A stretch of 42,508 nucleotides of DNA from Candidatus Campbelliibacteriota bacterium. Its GTDB lineage: Bacteria > Patescibacteriota > Minisyncoccia > Phycocordibacterales > CSBR16-193. Within the stretch, counting starts at the first letter, position 1. Each line of letters starts with the position of its first letter. Location of the stretch: NCBI GenBank assembly GCA_007129455.1, contig SKVL01000003.1:1-42508 (forward strand), given 5' to 3'. The notes under the pieces were generated by a model. The model had not been told where the DNA came from. It worked only from the letters and a program-made list of their open reading frames with translations, and did no database searches. Below are positions 15,568-24,427 of this stretch, one piece after another. The translations under genes were made by a program, and so were the position numbers.

Positions 15568-15576
15568 TGTTATTAT
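15568..15576 (+). promoter_or_regulatory. Extended -10 before the VirD4/HerA-like ATPase gene
   Basis: TG (15568-15569), T, then TATTAT (15571-15576), 6 nt before the ATG at 15583. This predicts a leaderless message. A small hairpin-like palindrome lies about 20 nt further upstream and may end the preceding transcript. Confidence 0.45.
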
Positions 15577-15582
15577 AACTTC

Positions 15583-17310
15583 ATGCAAGACACGAACCCG
15601 GAACAGGTCACATATATAGGAGAAACCGATTCTCGTAACAAGAAAAAAGTTTTCGGCATCAAGGCGAAAGACAGGTCTCGCCATATGTATGTAATCGGTA
15701 AAACCGGAATGGGAAAATCAACCGTCCTTGAGAATATGGCTGTTCAGGACATTAAAAACGGAGAAGGTCTGGCCTTCATCGATCCACATGGAAAAAGCGC
15801 CGATCTTCTTTTGGACTATGTTCCCAAAGAAAGAATAAAGGATGTTATCTACTTCGCGCCGTTTGATGTCAATCACCCGATTGCGTTCAATGTTATGGAG
15901 GATGTCGGTTATGACAAACGCCACTTGGTTATGAGCGGATTGATGAGTGCTTTTAAAAAGATTTGGGTTGATGCATGGTCGGCCAGAATGGAGTATATAC
16001 TCGGCAACACTTTATTGGCCCTTTTGGAGTATCCCGAATCAACGCTTCTGAGTATAAACAGGATGTTCTCTGATAAGGAATATCGGAAGAAGGTGGTTGA
16101 TAACGTGGCCGACACCACTGTCAAGGTTTTTTGGGAAGAAGAGTTTGCTCGTTACACAGACAGGTTTGCGGCCGAAGCGACACCCGCGATTCAGAATAAA
16201 GTGGGACAGTTCACATCCAACCCTTTGATAAGGAATATAATCGGTCAGCCGACTTCAAGTTTTGACTTGAGGCGTGTCATGGATGAGAAGAAGATATTCA
16301 TAGTGAATCTTTCCAAGGGAAGAGTGGGAGAAGTAAATGCAAATCTTTTGGGAAGCATGCTGATAACCAAACTGTATCTTTCCGCAATGTCTCGTGCCGA
16401 TACGGAAGAAAAAGAACTTGCAAAACTACCCAATTTTTTTCTTTATGTCGACGAGTTCCAGTCTTTCGCCAACGAATCTTTTGCCGACATTCTTTCGGAG
16501 GCGCGAAAGTATAAGCTTAATCTCACTCTCGCTCACCAGTATATTGAACAGATGGCCGACGAAGTCAAAGAGGCCGTTTTTGGTAATGTCGGTACGATGG
16601 TCTCTTTTCGTGTCGGGGCATATGACGCGGAGGTTTTGGAAAAAGAGTTTGCCCCCAAATTCACTGCCGAAGACTTGGTTAATCTGGGTTTCGCTCAGAT
16701 ATATTTGAAGCTCATGATAGACGGCGTGAGCTCCTCTCCTTTTTCCGCCTGCACATTGCCCCCCATAGACCCCACGGGATTATCTTTGAAGTCGAAAATA
16801 GTAGAGTACTCCAGAGGGGCATACTCAAATTCCAGATCAAGCGTGGAGGATAATATAAAAAAGTGGTACAGCCAAGATAAGATTAGTGAGGAGAGATATA
16901 AAAAAGAAGAAAAGGGACCCAAAAGATCGAGAGAGAAAACGGATAAAGATGTAAAAAGAGAGATGACAAAAAAAGCACCACCTAAAAACGGTGAGAGGAT
17001 GGAGGACGTCGGTAAAGAGATTCGTAAAGCTATCGCCGCTAAAAAAACTACCACAAAAAAATCTTTTGAAACCGAAAATACCGATAGCAAGGCGGAGTTG
17101 CGACAGGCGTTGGAAGCGTTGAAAAAGAAAGGTTCTTTTGTCAATAAGGAAACAAAAGAGAAAGGAGGAGAGAAATTGAACGATAAGAAAACAGCAAGTA
17201 ATCTCAAGGGAGAAAATAAAAGATTGGAAGATAAGAAAAGCGCAACCGAAAGCGAGTCCGCACGCGAGGTTCCCGAAAATGAACTCAAAAAAATCTTGGG
17301 AATAGAATGA
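15583..17310 (+). CDS. VirD4/TraG/HerA-like ATPase with charged C-terminal tail
   Basis: A 575-residue P-loop ATPase of the VirD4/TraG/DUF87 clan. Walker A is GKTGMGKST (39-47) and Walker B is LYVDEFQSF (287-295), with a conserved FIDPHGK segment (65-71). Such proteins pump DNA or protein through membranes, or act as HerA-type motors. Here no transmembrane helix precedes the ATPase domain, unlike classical VirD4. Residues 400-575 form a low-complexity Lys/Glu/Ser-rich tail likely to be disordered. No relaxase, VirB or pilus genes are nearby, so a conjugative role is unsupported. Possible jobs are DNA uptake or processing, or chromosome-linked transport; none is shown. It is flanked by envelope genes on the same strand. 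Confidence 0.82.
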   Translation: MQDTNPEQVTYIGETDSRNKKKVFGIKAKDRSRHMYVIGKTGMGKSTVLENMAVQDIKNGEGLAFIDPHGKSADLLLDYVPKERIKDVIYFAPFDVNHPIAFNVMEDVGYDKRHLVMSGLMSAFKKIWVDAWSARMEYILGNTLLALLEYPESTLLSINRMFSDKEYRKKVVDNVADTTVKVFWEEEFARYTDRFAAEATPAIQNKVGQFTSNPLIRNIIGQPTSSFDLRRVMDEKKIFIVNLSKGRVGEVNANLLGSMLITKLYLSAMSRADTEEKELAKLPNFFLYVDEFQSFANESFADILSEARKYKLNLTLAHQYIEQMADEVKEAVFGNVGTMVSFRVGAYDAEVLEKEFAPKFTAEDLVNLGFAQIYLKLMIDGVSSSPFSACTLPPIDPTGLSLKSKIVEYSRGAYSNSRSSVEDNIKKWYSQDKISEERYKKEEKGPKRSREKTDKDVKREMTKKAPPKNGERMEDVGKEIRKAIAAKKTTTKKSFETENTDSKAELRQALEALKKKGSFVNKETKEKGGEKLNDKKTASNLKGENKRLEDKKSATESESAREVPENELKKILGIE

Positions 17311-17341
17311 AAAAAGTAAGAAACTTTTTGATCTTGAAATC

Positions 17342-17350
17342 TGTTATAAA
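17342..17350 (+). promoter_or_regulatory. Leaderless promoter of murB
   Basis: TG (17342-17343), T, then TATAAA (17345-17350), ending 5 nt before the murB ATG. Confidence 0.5.
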
Positions 17351-17355
17351 TTTAC

Positions 17356-18378
17356 ATGGAACTTATTGAAGAGAACATAATTTTGGCACCTTTTACCACC
17401 TTGGGTGTGGGTGGTCCGGCGCGTTTTTTTTCTCGTGCGTCATCTTTTGAAGATATTAAGCGGATTGTAAAGTTCTCCAAAGAAAAAAAATTAAATCTTA
17501 CTCCGATCGGTGGAGGTTCCAACATTCTTATCTCCGACAAAGGAATCGACGGCGTGGTTGTCAAGATGGAACTTCCCGGAATGATGTGGGACGAGGTTGA
17601 TGAACATTCGGTTCATCTTCGTGTCTTTGCGGGAGAGGAGTGGGACGAGGTTGTTGAAGAGAGTATTGGCAACAAGCTTTATGGCCTTGAGAATCTTTCA
17701 GGGATTCCGGGGACCGCCGGCGCGGCGCCTGTTCAAAACATCGGAGCTTACGGGGTTGAACTTTCCGATGTTATCTCAGAGGTTGAGGTTTATGACACAA
17801 TCGAAGAAGAAAGGAAAATTTTAAAAAGAGAAGAATGTTCTTTCGAGTACAGGGGCAGTATTTTTAAAGAGGAACCGGGACGTTTTCTGATAATTTCCGT
17901 AACGATGATTCTTTCAAAAAAACCCTGTTTTGTCTCTCATTACAAAGACATTGCGGAAAGAATCGAAGGGAAAGAAGATTCTCTAAGGGCTGTCGATATT
18001 CGTGAGACGGTTCTTGATATTCGTTCTAAGAAATTTCCCGACATTGGTAGTGTTGGGAGTGCCGGTTCGTTTTTTAAAAATCCCGTCATGTCCGTTTTCG
18101 ATTTTGAGAAAATAAAAAAGAAGTATCCCGATATCCCTTCGTATCCTCATGGGTCCGAGCACGTAAAGGTACCGCTTGCTTGGATACTGGATAAGGTTTT
18201 AAATTTTCGTGGCATTCGTTCCGGCGCGGTGGGTCTTTTTGATTCGCAACCGCTCGTTCTTGTGACACACGGTAAGTCTACGCAAACCGAAGTCTCTTCT
18301 TTTGCGGAAGAGATAAAAAGGAAAGTGAAAGATGTAACGAATATTGAAATTGATTACGAAGTAAATTTTTTGTCATAA
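17356..18378 (+). CDS. murB: UDP-N-acetylenolpyruvoylglucosamine reductase (type I)
   Basis: A 340-residue FAD enzyme reducing UDP-GlcNAc-enolpyruvate to UDP-MurNAc, the step before MurC. It has the FAD-binding segments PIGGGSNILISD (50-61) and GIPGTAGAAPVQNIGAYG (116-133), the catalytic Ser238 in SAGSFFKNP, the arginine of the YRGS motif (165-168) and Glu335 near the C-terminus. The YRxSxFK loop and the length match the E. coli-type (type I) enzyme. One small oddity is AGAAP where most family members have VGGAP. It has its own leaderless promoter. Confidence 0.95.
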   Translation: MELIEENIILAPFTTLGVGGPARFFSRASSFEDIKRIVKFSKEKKLNLTPIGGGSNILISDKGIDGVVVKMELPGMMWDEVDEHSVHLRVFAGEEWDEVVEESIGNKLYGLENLSGIPGTAGAAPVQNIGAYGVELSDVISEVEVYDTIEEERKILKREECSFEYRGSIFKEEPGRFLIISVTMILSKKPCFVSHYKDIAERIEGKEDSLRAVDIRETVLDIRSKKFPDIGSVGSAGSFFKNPVMSVFDFEKIKKKYPDIPSYPHGSEHVKVPLAWILDKVLNFRGIRSGAVGLFDSQPLVLVTHGKSTQTEVSSFAEEIKRKVKDVTNIEIDYEVNFLS

Positions 18379-18493
18379 ATAATTGTCCACAAATTTTGTT
18401 TCAAAAGTCATTGTCACAATCGAATATATGTAAGACAATATAGATAGGTCGTACAAAAATTTTTTTTATAAATTTAGATACTTTAAAAGTATT

Positions 18494-18727
18494 ATGGCTA
18501 CTCGAAAACGCACTACCTCTTCAAAGAAGAAGGTTGCAAAGCGCAAGAAAGCACCGGCTCGCAAGAAAACTGTTGCTAAAAGAAAGCCTGCTGCTAAGAA
18601 GAAAACTGTTGCTAAAAGAAAGCCCGCTACTAAGAAGAAAACTGTTGCTAAAAGAAAGCCCGCTGCTAAGAAGAAAGCACCGGCTCGCAAAAAGACGGCT
18701 TCCAAGGCTCGCGGAAAGAAAAGATAA
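18494..18727 (+). CDS. Lysine/alanine-rich histone-H1-like protein
   Basis: A 77-residue, extremely basic protein built almost only of Lys, Arg, Ala, Pro, Thr and Val. Its core is three 12-residue units (TVAKRKPAAKKK and variants) encoded by exact-length 36-bp tandem repeats, flanked by two KAPARKK blocks. This composition resembles bacterial H1-like proteins (Hc1/AlgP C-terminal type), which bind DNA or RNA through charge without a folded domain. The 115-bp AT-rich upstream gap includes a short palindrome (ATACTT/AAGTAT) just before the ATG. A strong terminator follows. Nucleoid compaction is the likely role; RNA or membrane binding is possible. Repeat number may vary between strains. Confidence 0.82.
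   Translation: MATRKRTTSSKKKVAKRKKAPARKKTVAKRKPAAKKKTVAKRKPATKKKTVAKRKPAAKKKAPARKKTASKARGKKR
18569..18676 (+). repeat. Three 36-bp in-frame tandem repeats
   Basis: Copies start at 18569, 18605 and 18641. They differ at only a few bases (for example CCT/CCC and GCT/ACT) and encode one 12-residue unit each. The near identity points to recent expansion or gene conversion. Confidence 0.9.
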
Positions 18728-18758
18728 AATCGCTTTCAATATAAAAAAAGCGCTTGAA

Positions 18759-18789
18759 GACGTCGCCGATTTTGATTGGCGACGTTTTT
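18759..18789 (+). terminator. Intrinsic terminator after the histone-like gene
   Basis: ACGTCGCC (18760-18767) pairs with GGCGACGT (18778-18785), loop of 10 nt, followed by TTTTT. The secA promoter begins 2 nt later. Confidence 0.88.
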
Positions 18790-18790
18790 C

Positions 18791-18819
18791 TTGTAGAGCA
18801 ATGCCTAAATATGTATACT
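18791..18819 (+). promoter_or_regulatory. Leaderless promoter of secA
   Basis: TTGTAG (18791-18796), a 17-nt spacer, and TATACT (18814-18819), 6 nt before the ATG at 18826. It decides the start codon: an upstream in-frame ATG at 18754 lies inside the preceding terminator. Confidence 0.65.
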
Positions 18820-18825
18820 TGTGCT

Positions 18826-21315
18826 ATGGAATTTATCAAAAAACTTTTCGGAGACGAATTTACTCGACCCATAAAAAAATATCAACTAATCGTTGAAAAA
18901 ATAAATAAACTTGAAGACGATATAAGTAAACTGTCGGATAAGGATCTTAGAGCCAAAACCGATGAATTTAAAAAAAGGTTGGAAGGAGGAGAGGGATTGG
19001 ATGATATTCTTCCGGAGGCTTTTGCCGTCGTTAGAGAGACGGCAAAAAGAACTCTTGCCGAAAGACACTTCGATGTTCAACTTCTTGGAGGTATCGCCCT
19101 CCACAAGGGAACAATCACCGAAATGAGAACTGGTGAAGGAAAAACTTTGGTTGCAACTTTGCCGGTCTATTTGAATGCTTTGACGGGCAAAGGAGTTCAT
19201 GTTGTCACCGTCAACGATTACCTATCAAGACGTGACGCAATATGGATGGGGCAGATATATGATTTTTTGGGGCTGACCGTCGGAGTAATGACTCATGACG
19301 CATCTTTTTTGTATGACAGTGCCGCGATTGCCGACAAGGATAAAGAGAGAGATGAAAAAGGTTCTTTTAAACTGGTGGAGGATTTCATAAGACCGGTCAC
19401 TCGAGGGGAGGCTTACAGAGCGGACATCACGTACGGTACGGACAATGAATTCGGTTTTGATTATCTCAGGGACAACACTGAAAGAAAGGTTGAGAATCTT
19501 CGGCAGAGAGAGTTCAACTTTGCCATAGTCGACGAGGTTGACTCGGTCTTGATAGATGAGGCCAGAACGCCCTTGATAATTTCCGCGCCTTCCGATGAAG
19601 CTGAAGATCTTTACGGTACTTTTGCTCGCATCGCAGGTCAGTTGAAAGATGAGGAAGACTACACCGTTGATGAAAAAAGCCGGACGGTCAGTTTGACGCA
19701 AGAAGGAATTTCCAAAGCTGAGAAAGCTCTCGGAGTTGATAACATTTACACGGAAAAAGGAATAAAGTATGTTCATCATCTGGAAACCGCCACTCGAGCC
19801 AAAGCGCTTTTTCAAAACGACACCGATTATGTCGTTCGTGATGGCCGGGTTATTCTGGTGGACCCCTTTACCGGACGCATGCAATGGGGTAAGCGTCTCT
19901 CCGAAGGGCTTCATCAAGCGATTGAAGCCAAAGAAGGACTTGAAGTCCAACGTGAATCAAGAACCTTCGCCTCGGTGACTTATCAGAACTATTTCAGAAT
20001 GTACCCCAAACTTTCAGGTATGACGGGAACCGCCACAACTTCGGCGGAAGAGTTTTTTAAGGTCTATGGTCTTCCTACTGTTTCTATTCCAACCAATAAA
20101 CCTCCGCAACGTATCGACAGCAATGATTTTATTTTTCAAACGGAACAAGGGAAGTATATGGCCGTTGCCACCAAAGTAAAGGAGCTGAACAAAAAAGGAC
20201 AGCCCGTTCTCATCGGGACGGTCTCGATTGAAAAGAATGAAGTCCTCTCTGAGTATCTTACTCGACAGGGGATACCGCATCAAGTTTTGAACGCCAAAAA
20301 CCATGAAAGAGAGGGGGAGATAGTAGCTCATGCGGGCCGTAAGGGTGCGGTGACCATTGCTACTAACATGGCCGGTCGCGGAGTGGATATAAAGTTGGGC
20401 GGAATCAACGCTGGCGAAGAAGCTTACAAAGAGGTAAGGGGCCTGGGAGGGCTTTACATTATCGGAACGGAGCGCCATGAAGCTCGGCGGATAGATGACC
20501 AGCTGCGAGGTCGGTCCGGAAGACAGGGAGATCCCGGTGAGACGAGATTTTATGTCTCTCTCGAAGACAGTTTGATGAGAGTCTTTGCTTCCGATTCGAT
20601 AAAGAGTATGATGGGAACTTTCAATATTCCCGAGGACCAACCAATAGAGAATCGATTCATCACTCGTTCGCTTGAAAAGGCTCAAGCTAAGATTGAAGGA
20701 TTTCACTTTGATGCCCGTAAACAGATACTTAAGTATGATGATGTTCTGAATCATCAAAGAAGATCGGTGTACGAAGATCGCAGAAAGGTTCTGATGGGAG
20801 ATAGAGAAAAGATGGAAATTTATATAGAACAAGCGCAAGATCAAATGACAGCCGAACAGAAGTCTCTTTTTGATTCACTGCGTAAAGATATGACTGAGGA
20901 AGTTTTTTATGAATCTGTTGGCCGTATAATCTTACAAACCATCGACATGCTTTGGATGGAGCATTTGGAGATAATGAACTACACTCGTTCGAGTGTAAAC
21001 CTCCGCGCTTATGGTCAAAGAGACCCGTTGGTTGAGTATAAAAGGGAGGGACTCAGGCTCTTCAAGGAAATGAAGGAATCGGTGATAGAAGAGCTTGCCA
21101 AACTTCTGCCTTACACTACTGAAGACATAAAGACTGAGGAAAAGCTTAACTTAAGAGAGATTCATAAAGCCGGCTCGATACTGGCCGCCGCCGGAGGAGG
21201 TAAACCCGCCATATCGAATAAACCGTTGAATGAAAAAGGAGAGAAGATCGGTCGCAACGATCCGTGCCCTTGTGGTTCGGAAAAGAAGTATAAAAAATGT
21301 TGCGCACTGAAATAA
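18826..21315 (+). CDS. secA: Protein translocase ATPase SecA
   Basis: An 829-residue motor of the Sec pathway, driving unfolded proteins through SecYEG. The nucleotide-binding domain has Walker A MRTGEGKT (100-107), the DEVDSVLIDEARTPLIIS segment, and the second motor domain with TNMAGRGVDIKL and RGRSGRQGD. The C-terminus ends with a zinc motif NDPCPCGSEKKYKKCC of the SEC-C type that binds SecB, ribosomes or phospholipid. Length is close to B. subtilis SecA (841). The ATG at 18826 is chosen because conserved SecA sequence (MEFIKKLFGDEFTRPIKKY) starts there and the promoter points to it. It serves the exported proteins seen elsewhere in the window. Confidence 0.97.
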   Translation: MEFIKKLFGDEFTRPIKKYQLIVEKINKLEDDISKLSDKDLRAKTDEFKKRLEGGEGLDDILPEAFAVVRETAKRTLAERHFDVQLLGGIALHKGTITEMRTGEGKTLVATLPVYLNALTGKGVHVVTVNDYLSRRDAIWMGQIYDFLGLTVGVMTHDASFLYDSAAIADKDKERDEKGSFKLVEDFIRPVTRGEAYRADITYGTDNEFGFDYLRDNTERKVENLRQREFNFAIVDEVDSVLIDEARTPLIISAPSDEAEDLYGTFARIAGQLKDEEDYTVDEKSRTVSLTQEGISKAEKALGVDNIYTEKGIKYVHHLETATRAKALFQNDTDYVVRDGRVILVDPFTGRMQWGKRLSEGLHQAIEAKEGLEVQRESRTFASVTYQNYFRMYPKLSGMTGTATTSAEEFFKVYGLPTVSIPTNKPPQRIDSNDFIFQTEQGKYMAVATKVKELNKKGQPVLIGTVSIEKNEVLSEYLTRQGIPHQVLNAKNHEREGEIVAHAGRKGAVTIATNMAGRGVDIKLGGINAGEEAYKEVRGLGGLYIIGTERHEARRIDDQLRGRSGRQGDPGETRFYVSLEDSLMRVFASDSIKSMMGTFNIPEDQPIENRFITRSLEKAQAKIEGFHFDARKQILKYDDVLNHQRRSVYEDRRKVLMGDREKMEIYIEQAQDQMTAEQKSLFDSLRKDMTEEVFYESVGRIILQTIDMLWMEHLEIMNYTRSSVNLRAYGQRDPLVEYKREGLRLFKEMKESVIEELAKLLPYTTEDIKTEEKLNLREIHKAGSILAAAGGGKPAISNKPLNEKGEKIGRNDPCPCGSEKKYKKCCALK

Positions 21316-21360
21316 GGTCCATCTGTTTGAATATTTATGGATTCGATCTTGATCGAACGG

Positions 21361-21369
21361 TGTTATACT
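21361..21369 (+). promoter_or_regulatory. Leaderless promoter of the DedA gene
   Basis: TG (21361-21362), T, then TATACT (21364-21369), ending 7 nt before the ATG at 21377. Confidence 0.5.
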
Positions 21370-21376
21370 GTGTTTT

Positions 21377-22033
21377 ATGATTACTGGAATTATAGATTAT
21401 TTGGAAGGGATAATAGTCGCCTTCGGTTTTTGGGGGATTTTCGTGGCTTCCTTTTTGGAGGAGATCATAGCTCCTTTGCCGTCACCGATTGTGATGACAT
21501 CTGCCGGGTTTTTCATTCTGGAAGGTTCTCCGTCCCCGGATTTTTTCTTCGTTCTTGTCTTTATGATAGCTATTCCTTATGCCGTTGGCGTAACCATAGC
21601 CTCTTTTATTTTTTACGGAATCCTTTATTTTTTTGGGGAAAGCGGAGTTAAAAGATGGGGTAAGTGGTTTGGGGTTTCTTGGGATGATGTGGAGAGACTC
21701 AGGAGGAGAATGAAAAGAACTTATTGGGATGAATTAACACTGCTTTTCCTGAGGATTGTTCCTTTGGTTCCCAGCGCGGTACTGGCCTCCATCTGTGGAT
21801 TTGTGAAGATGAGAATCGCTTCGTACGTCCTTATTACCTTGGTCGGAGTAACCGTTCGTGCTTGTATTTTTGCCACCTTGGGTTGGTATCTGGGCGAGGC
21901 ATATCGCAAACACGCCGAGACGATTGCGGGAGTTGAGTCGTTTATTGGTTACTCATTTTTATTTTTATCCGGCTGTTTTCTTTTTTTTGTTTTTTTCTAT
22001 ACACAAAGGCGTTCAAAAAATGTGGTACAATAA
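21377..22033 (+). CDS. DedA-family membrane protein
   Basis: A 218-residue membrane protein of the DedA/SNARE-associated family. It shows the N-terminal ASFLEEIIAPLPSPIVM segment with acidic residues followed by a Pro-rich re-entrant loop, and the later FLRIVPLVPSAVLASICGFVKM, matching the family's R-x3-P pattern. Family members act as lipid (for example undecaprenyl-phosphate) flippases or in envelope homeostasis. That would fit recycling of the wall-lipid carrier next to mur genes, but the substrate is not readable from sequence. About five hydrophobic segments; basic C-terminus. The AI-2E-family gene starts 18 bp after it. Confidence 0.88.
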   Translation: MITGIIDYLEGIIVAFGFWGIFVASFLEEIIAPLPSPIVMTSAGFFILEGSPSPDFFFVLVFMIAIPYAVGVTIASFIFYGILYFFGESGVKRWGKWFGVSWDDVERLRRRMKRTYWDELTLLFLRIVPLVPSAVLASICGFVKMRIASYVLITLVGVTVRACIFATLGWYLGEAYRKHAETIAGVESFIGYSFLFLSGCFLFFVFFYTQRRSKNVVQ

Positions 22034-22051
22034 CTTTTATATAAAGCATTT

Positions 22052-23125
22052 ATGTTGACAGCTAAGGCACAGCTCAGGTTTTTTGTGTTTCTCGCTTTGG
22101 CGGTAATTACACTGATGTTTTTGATTGTCTGGCCTTACTTCTCTTCTATTTTTTTGGCGATAATTTTTGTTATCGCTTTTATGCCCTTGCATCATTTTAT
22201 TCATAAGATTTTGTGCAGGTCTGATAACTTATCGGCTTTTGTAAGTACGATTTTGGTGCTTCTGATAATTTTTATTCCTGTTACCGTGTTCGGCTTCTTA
22301 ATTTTTCAAGAGGTGCGCGGAGTATATGAAGGAGGACTTGAAAGCGGAGTCGCTTTGAACTCCATTGACGGCTTCGTGATCTCCATTGAAGAGAAGTTGA
22401 CGAGTATTTTCCCGGGAGCCGATATCGAAATTCGGCGCCACACGGAGATAGACAGTTTGGTTCAGCAGGGTCTACGGGTGGTTGTTGATTACTTCGATAA
22501 AATATTTGCGGGATTATTAAAGCTGGGAATAGGGGCTTTTCTTATGGTTTTGGCAACTTTCTACCTTTTCAGAGATGGACGTAAGATGATGGATAAGATT
22601 AGAGAGCTGAGTCCTTTGAAGGGGGATTATACCGATACCATATTTTCCAGAATCGCCGAGGCTGTAAACGCGGTTGTGCGCGGTAGGCTTCTCGTCGGGG
22701 TGATTCAGGGTTTTGTCATTGGTACGGGTTTTGCCGTCTTTGGTTTACCGAGCCCTATTCTTTGGGGAAGTATTGCCGCAGTGGTTTCAATGCTTCCGGT
22801 GGTCGGTCCGCTCATGATAATTATCCCCACCGCCTTGATACTGTTTTTCAGTGGATTTACATGGTCGGCTGTTGGTATAATGGCTTGGGGGGTGATAGCG
22901 GTTATAATTATAGATGAATATTTGGGCTCTATTTTGATAGATCAGCGAATGCACATACACCCTTTTTTGGTTCTTTTGTCGGTCATGGGAGGAATCAGTT
23001 TTTTCGGGGTAATAGGTTTTGTTGTGGGGCCTGTTGTTTTGGCTTTAATGTTTGCTATACTGAAAATATATCCGCTCATTACCACACCGGACGCTTATGA
23101 AACGCAGGACGTTGCGAATTTATAA
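22052..23125 (+). CDS. AI-2E / PerM family permease
   Basis: A 357-residue membrane protein with the family's layout: two N-terminal helices, a further helix, an extracytoplasmic loop (about residues 90-150), then a C-terminal bundle with VVRGRLLVGVIQGFVIGTGFAVFGLPSP and a final run of helices. The family (PF01594) contains quorum-signal exporters, Na+/H+ antiporters and many members of unknown substrate, so only a membrane transporter call is safe. An extended -10 (TGG-TACAAT, 22023-22031) overlaps the end of the dedA gene and would give a short leader. A second candidate, TATAAA directly before the ATG, would give a leaderless mRNA. Confidence 0.88.
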   Translation: MLTAKAQLRFFVFLALAVITLMFLIVWPYFSSIFLAIIFVIAFMPLHHFIHKILCRSDNLSAFVSTILVLLIIFIPVTVFGFLIFQEVRGVYEGGLESGVALNSIDGFVISIEEKLTSIFPGADIEIRRHTEIDSLVQQGLRVVVDYFDKIFAGLLKLGIGAFLMVLATFYLFRDGRKMMDKIRELSPLKGDYTDTIFSRIAEAVNAVVRGRLLVGVIQGFVIGTGFAVFGLPSPILWGSIAAVVSMLPVVGPLMIIIPTALILFFSGFTWSAVGIMAWGVIAVIIIDEYLGSILIDQRMHIHPFLVLLSVMGGISFFGVIGFVVGPVVLALMFAILKIYPLITTPDAYETQDVANL

Positions 23126-23158
23126 AGTTATTATTAATAACATCCGTTCAAAGTACAT

Positions 23159-24427
23159 ATGAAAGTTTTGATGTTTGGCTGGGAGTTTCCTCCTCATAAC
23201 AGTGGTGGACTTGGTGTTGCCTGCAAGGGTGTTGTTGATTCTCTTTGTTCGCAAGGCACTGCCGTCACATTCGTTCTTCCCAAGAAGGTGGTGACGGAAT
23301 TTTCTAAAAATAAGGTTGTTTTTGCCGATAATTCCCAAGATCTTTTGAACACCAAAGGAGTGGATGTGATGTTGATGCCTTACATTACCTCTGAGAGTTA
23401 CGAAGAGGAGCTTGGCAAGGTCGGAAAGAAGACTAAGAAAAAAAAGAGAAAAAAAGGAGAAAAAAGATCACTAAACTATGCCGGAACCCTTCTCGGAGAG
23501 GTCTACAGATACGGGGAGTTGGCGGGGGACGTAGCTGAGACGGAAGAGCATGACATCATTCATGCTCATGACTGGCTTTCTTTTGAGGCCGGTATCGCCG
23601 CAAAAGAAGTGAGCGGTAAACCGCTGGTGGCGCATGTTCATGCCACTGAGTTTGATCGTAGCGGTGAGAGAGTGAATCAAGATATATATAATATAGAAAG
23701 GAGGGGTATGTATATGGCCGATAGGGTGGTGGCCGTATCCAATTTTACGAAAAACATTTTAATAAATCGCTACGGTGTTCCGGAGGGTAAAATAACGGTG
23801 GTTCATAACGGCATAAACGAGAATGATTACATGAGTGTTTTGGAAGACTCTCCCGCTTCCGTGGTGAGCGGTCTCAAGAGCCATGGATACAAGATAGTGC
23901 TTTTCGTCGGAAGAATAACTTTCCAAAAAGGACCCGACTATTTTGTGAAGATGGCCAAGAAGATCCGAGAGTATGAGCCGAATACTTTTTTTGTTGTCTG
24001 TGGATCGGGCGACATGGAAAAACAAATGATTCATGAAGTGGCAGCCGCTCGCATGTCAGACAGGTTTATCTTTGCCGGCTTTTTGCGCGGTGAATCTTTG
24101 AATACGGTTTACAAAGCTGCCGATATTTACATAATGCCCTCGGTATCGGAACCCTTCGGCTTGACTCCGCTGGAGGCCATGATTCAAGACACTCCCGTTT
24201 TAATATCACACCAGACCGGTGTCAGCGAAGTTGTAAGTCATGCGTTGAAGGCTAACTTCTGGGACGTCGACGATATGGCGAGCAAAGTTATTTCGGTTTT
24301 GCGCAACCCCTCACTTCAGCAGTGTTTGAAGAACAACGGTAGAACGGAAGTGTCTCGAATGAACTGGAATCTGGCCGGCGAAAAACTACTTTCGTTGTAC
24401 AAGAATTTGTTGGCTCGACAACTTTGA
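23159..24427 (+). CDS. GT4 glycosyltransferase, glycogen-synthase-like
   Basis: A 422-residue GT-B fold glycosyltransferase. The N-terminus MFGWEFPPHNSGGLGVACKG is the GlgA/starch-synthase-like donor loop. HAHDWLSFEAGIAAK and HVHATEFDR lie mid-domain. The C-terminal half has LFVGRITFQKGPDYFV and EPFGLTPLEAM, the family's E-x7-E region. It probably builds an alpha-glucan from NDP-glucose, given GH57 and GH15 neighbours; other sugar acceptors are possible. An unusual basic insert (about residues 86-103, ten or more Lys/Arg) interrupts the N-terminal domain. The family usually lacks this, and it may contact nucleic acid, membrane or the acidic protein encoded downstream. A 176-bp gap follows. 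Confidence 0.85.
   Translation: MKVLMFGWEFPPHNSGGLGVACKGVVDSLCSQGTAVTFVLPKKVVTEFSKNKVVFADNSQDLLNTKGVDVMLMPYITSESYEEELGKVGKKTKKKKRKKGEKRSLNYAGTLLGEVYRYGELAGDVAETEEHDIIHAHDWLSFEAGIAAKEVSGKPLVAHVHATEFDRSGERVNQDIYNIERRGMYMADRVVAVSNFTKNILINRYGVPEGKITVVHNGINENDYMSVLEDSPASVVSGLKSHGYKIVLFVGRITFQKGPDYFVKMAKKIREYEPNTFFVVCGSGDMEKQMIHEVAAARMSDRFIFAGFLRGESLNTVYKAADIYIMPSVSEPFGLTPLEAMIQDTPVLISHQTGVSEVVSHALKANFWDVDDMASKVISVLRNPSLQQCLKNNGRTEVSRMNWNLAGEKLLSLYKNLLARQL

Noticed and set aside
16695..17288. 197-codon open frame opposite the charged tail of the VirD4-like gene
   Set aside because: Caused by the Lys/Glu-rich codon bias on the sense strand; the translation is Ser/Phe/Leu-rich and meaningless.
15583..17310. 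VirD4-like gene as part of a conjugative or integrative element
   Set aside because: No relaxase, VirB, integrase, attachment sites or flanking repeats were seen.
18569..18676. 36-bp repeats as a CRISPR array
   Set aside because: Copies are directly adjacent without spacers and encode an in-frame protein repeat.
18754..18825. Upstream in-frame start for secA
   Set aside because: It lies inside the intrinsic terminator of the histone-like gene and ahead of the secA promoter; conserved SecA sequence begins at 18826.
20014..20844. 276-codon open frame antisense to secA (and a 241-codon one at 19225-19950)
   Set aside because: Shadow frames of a highly conserved gene with low-complexity translations and no recognisable motif.
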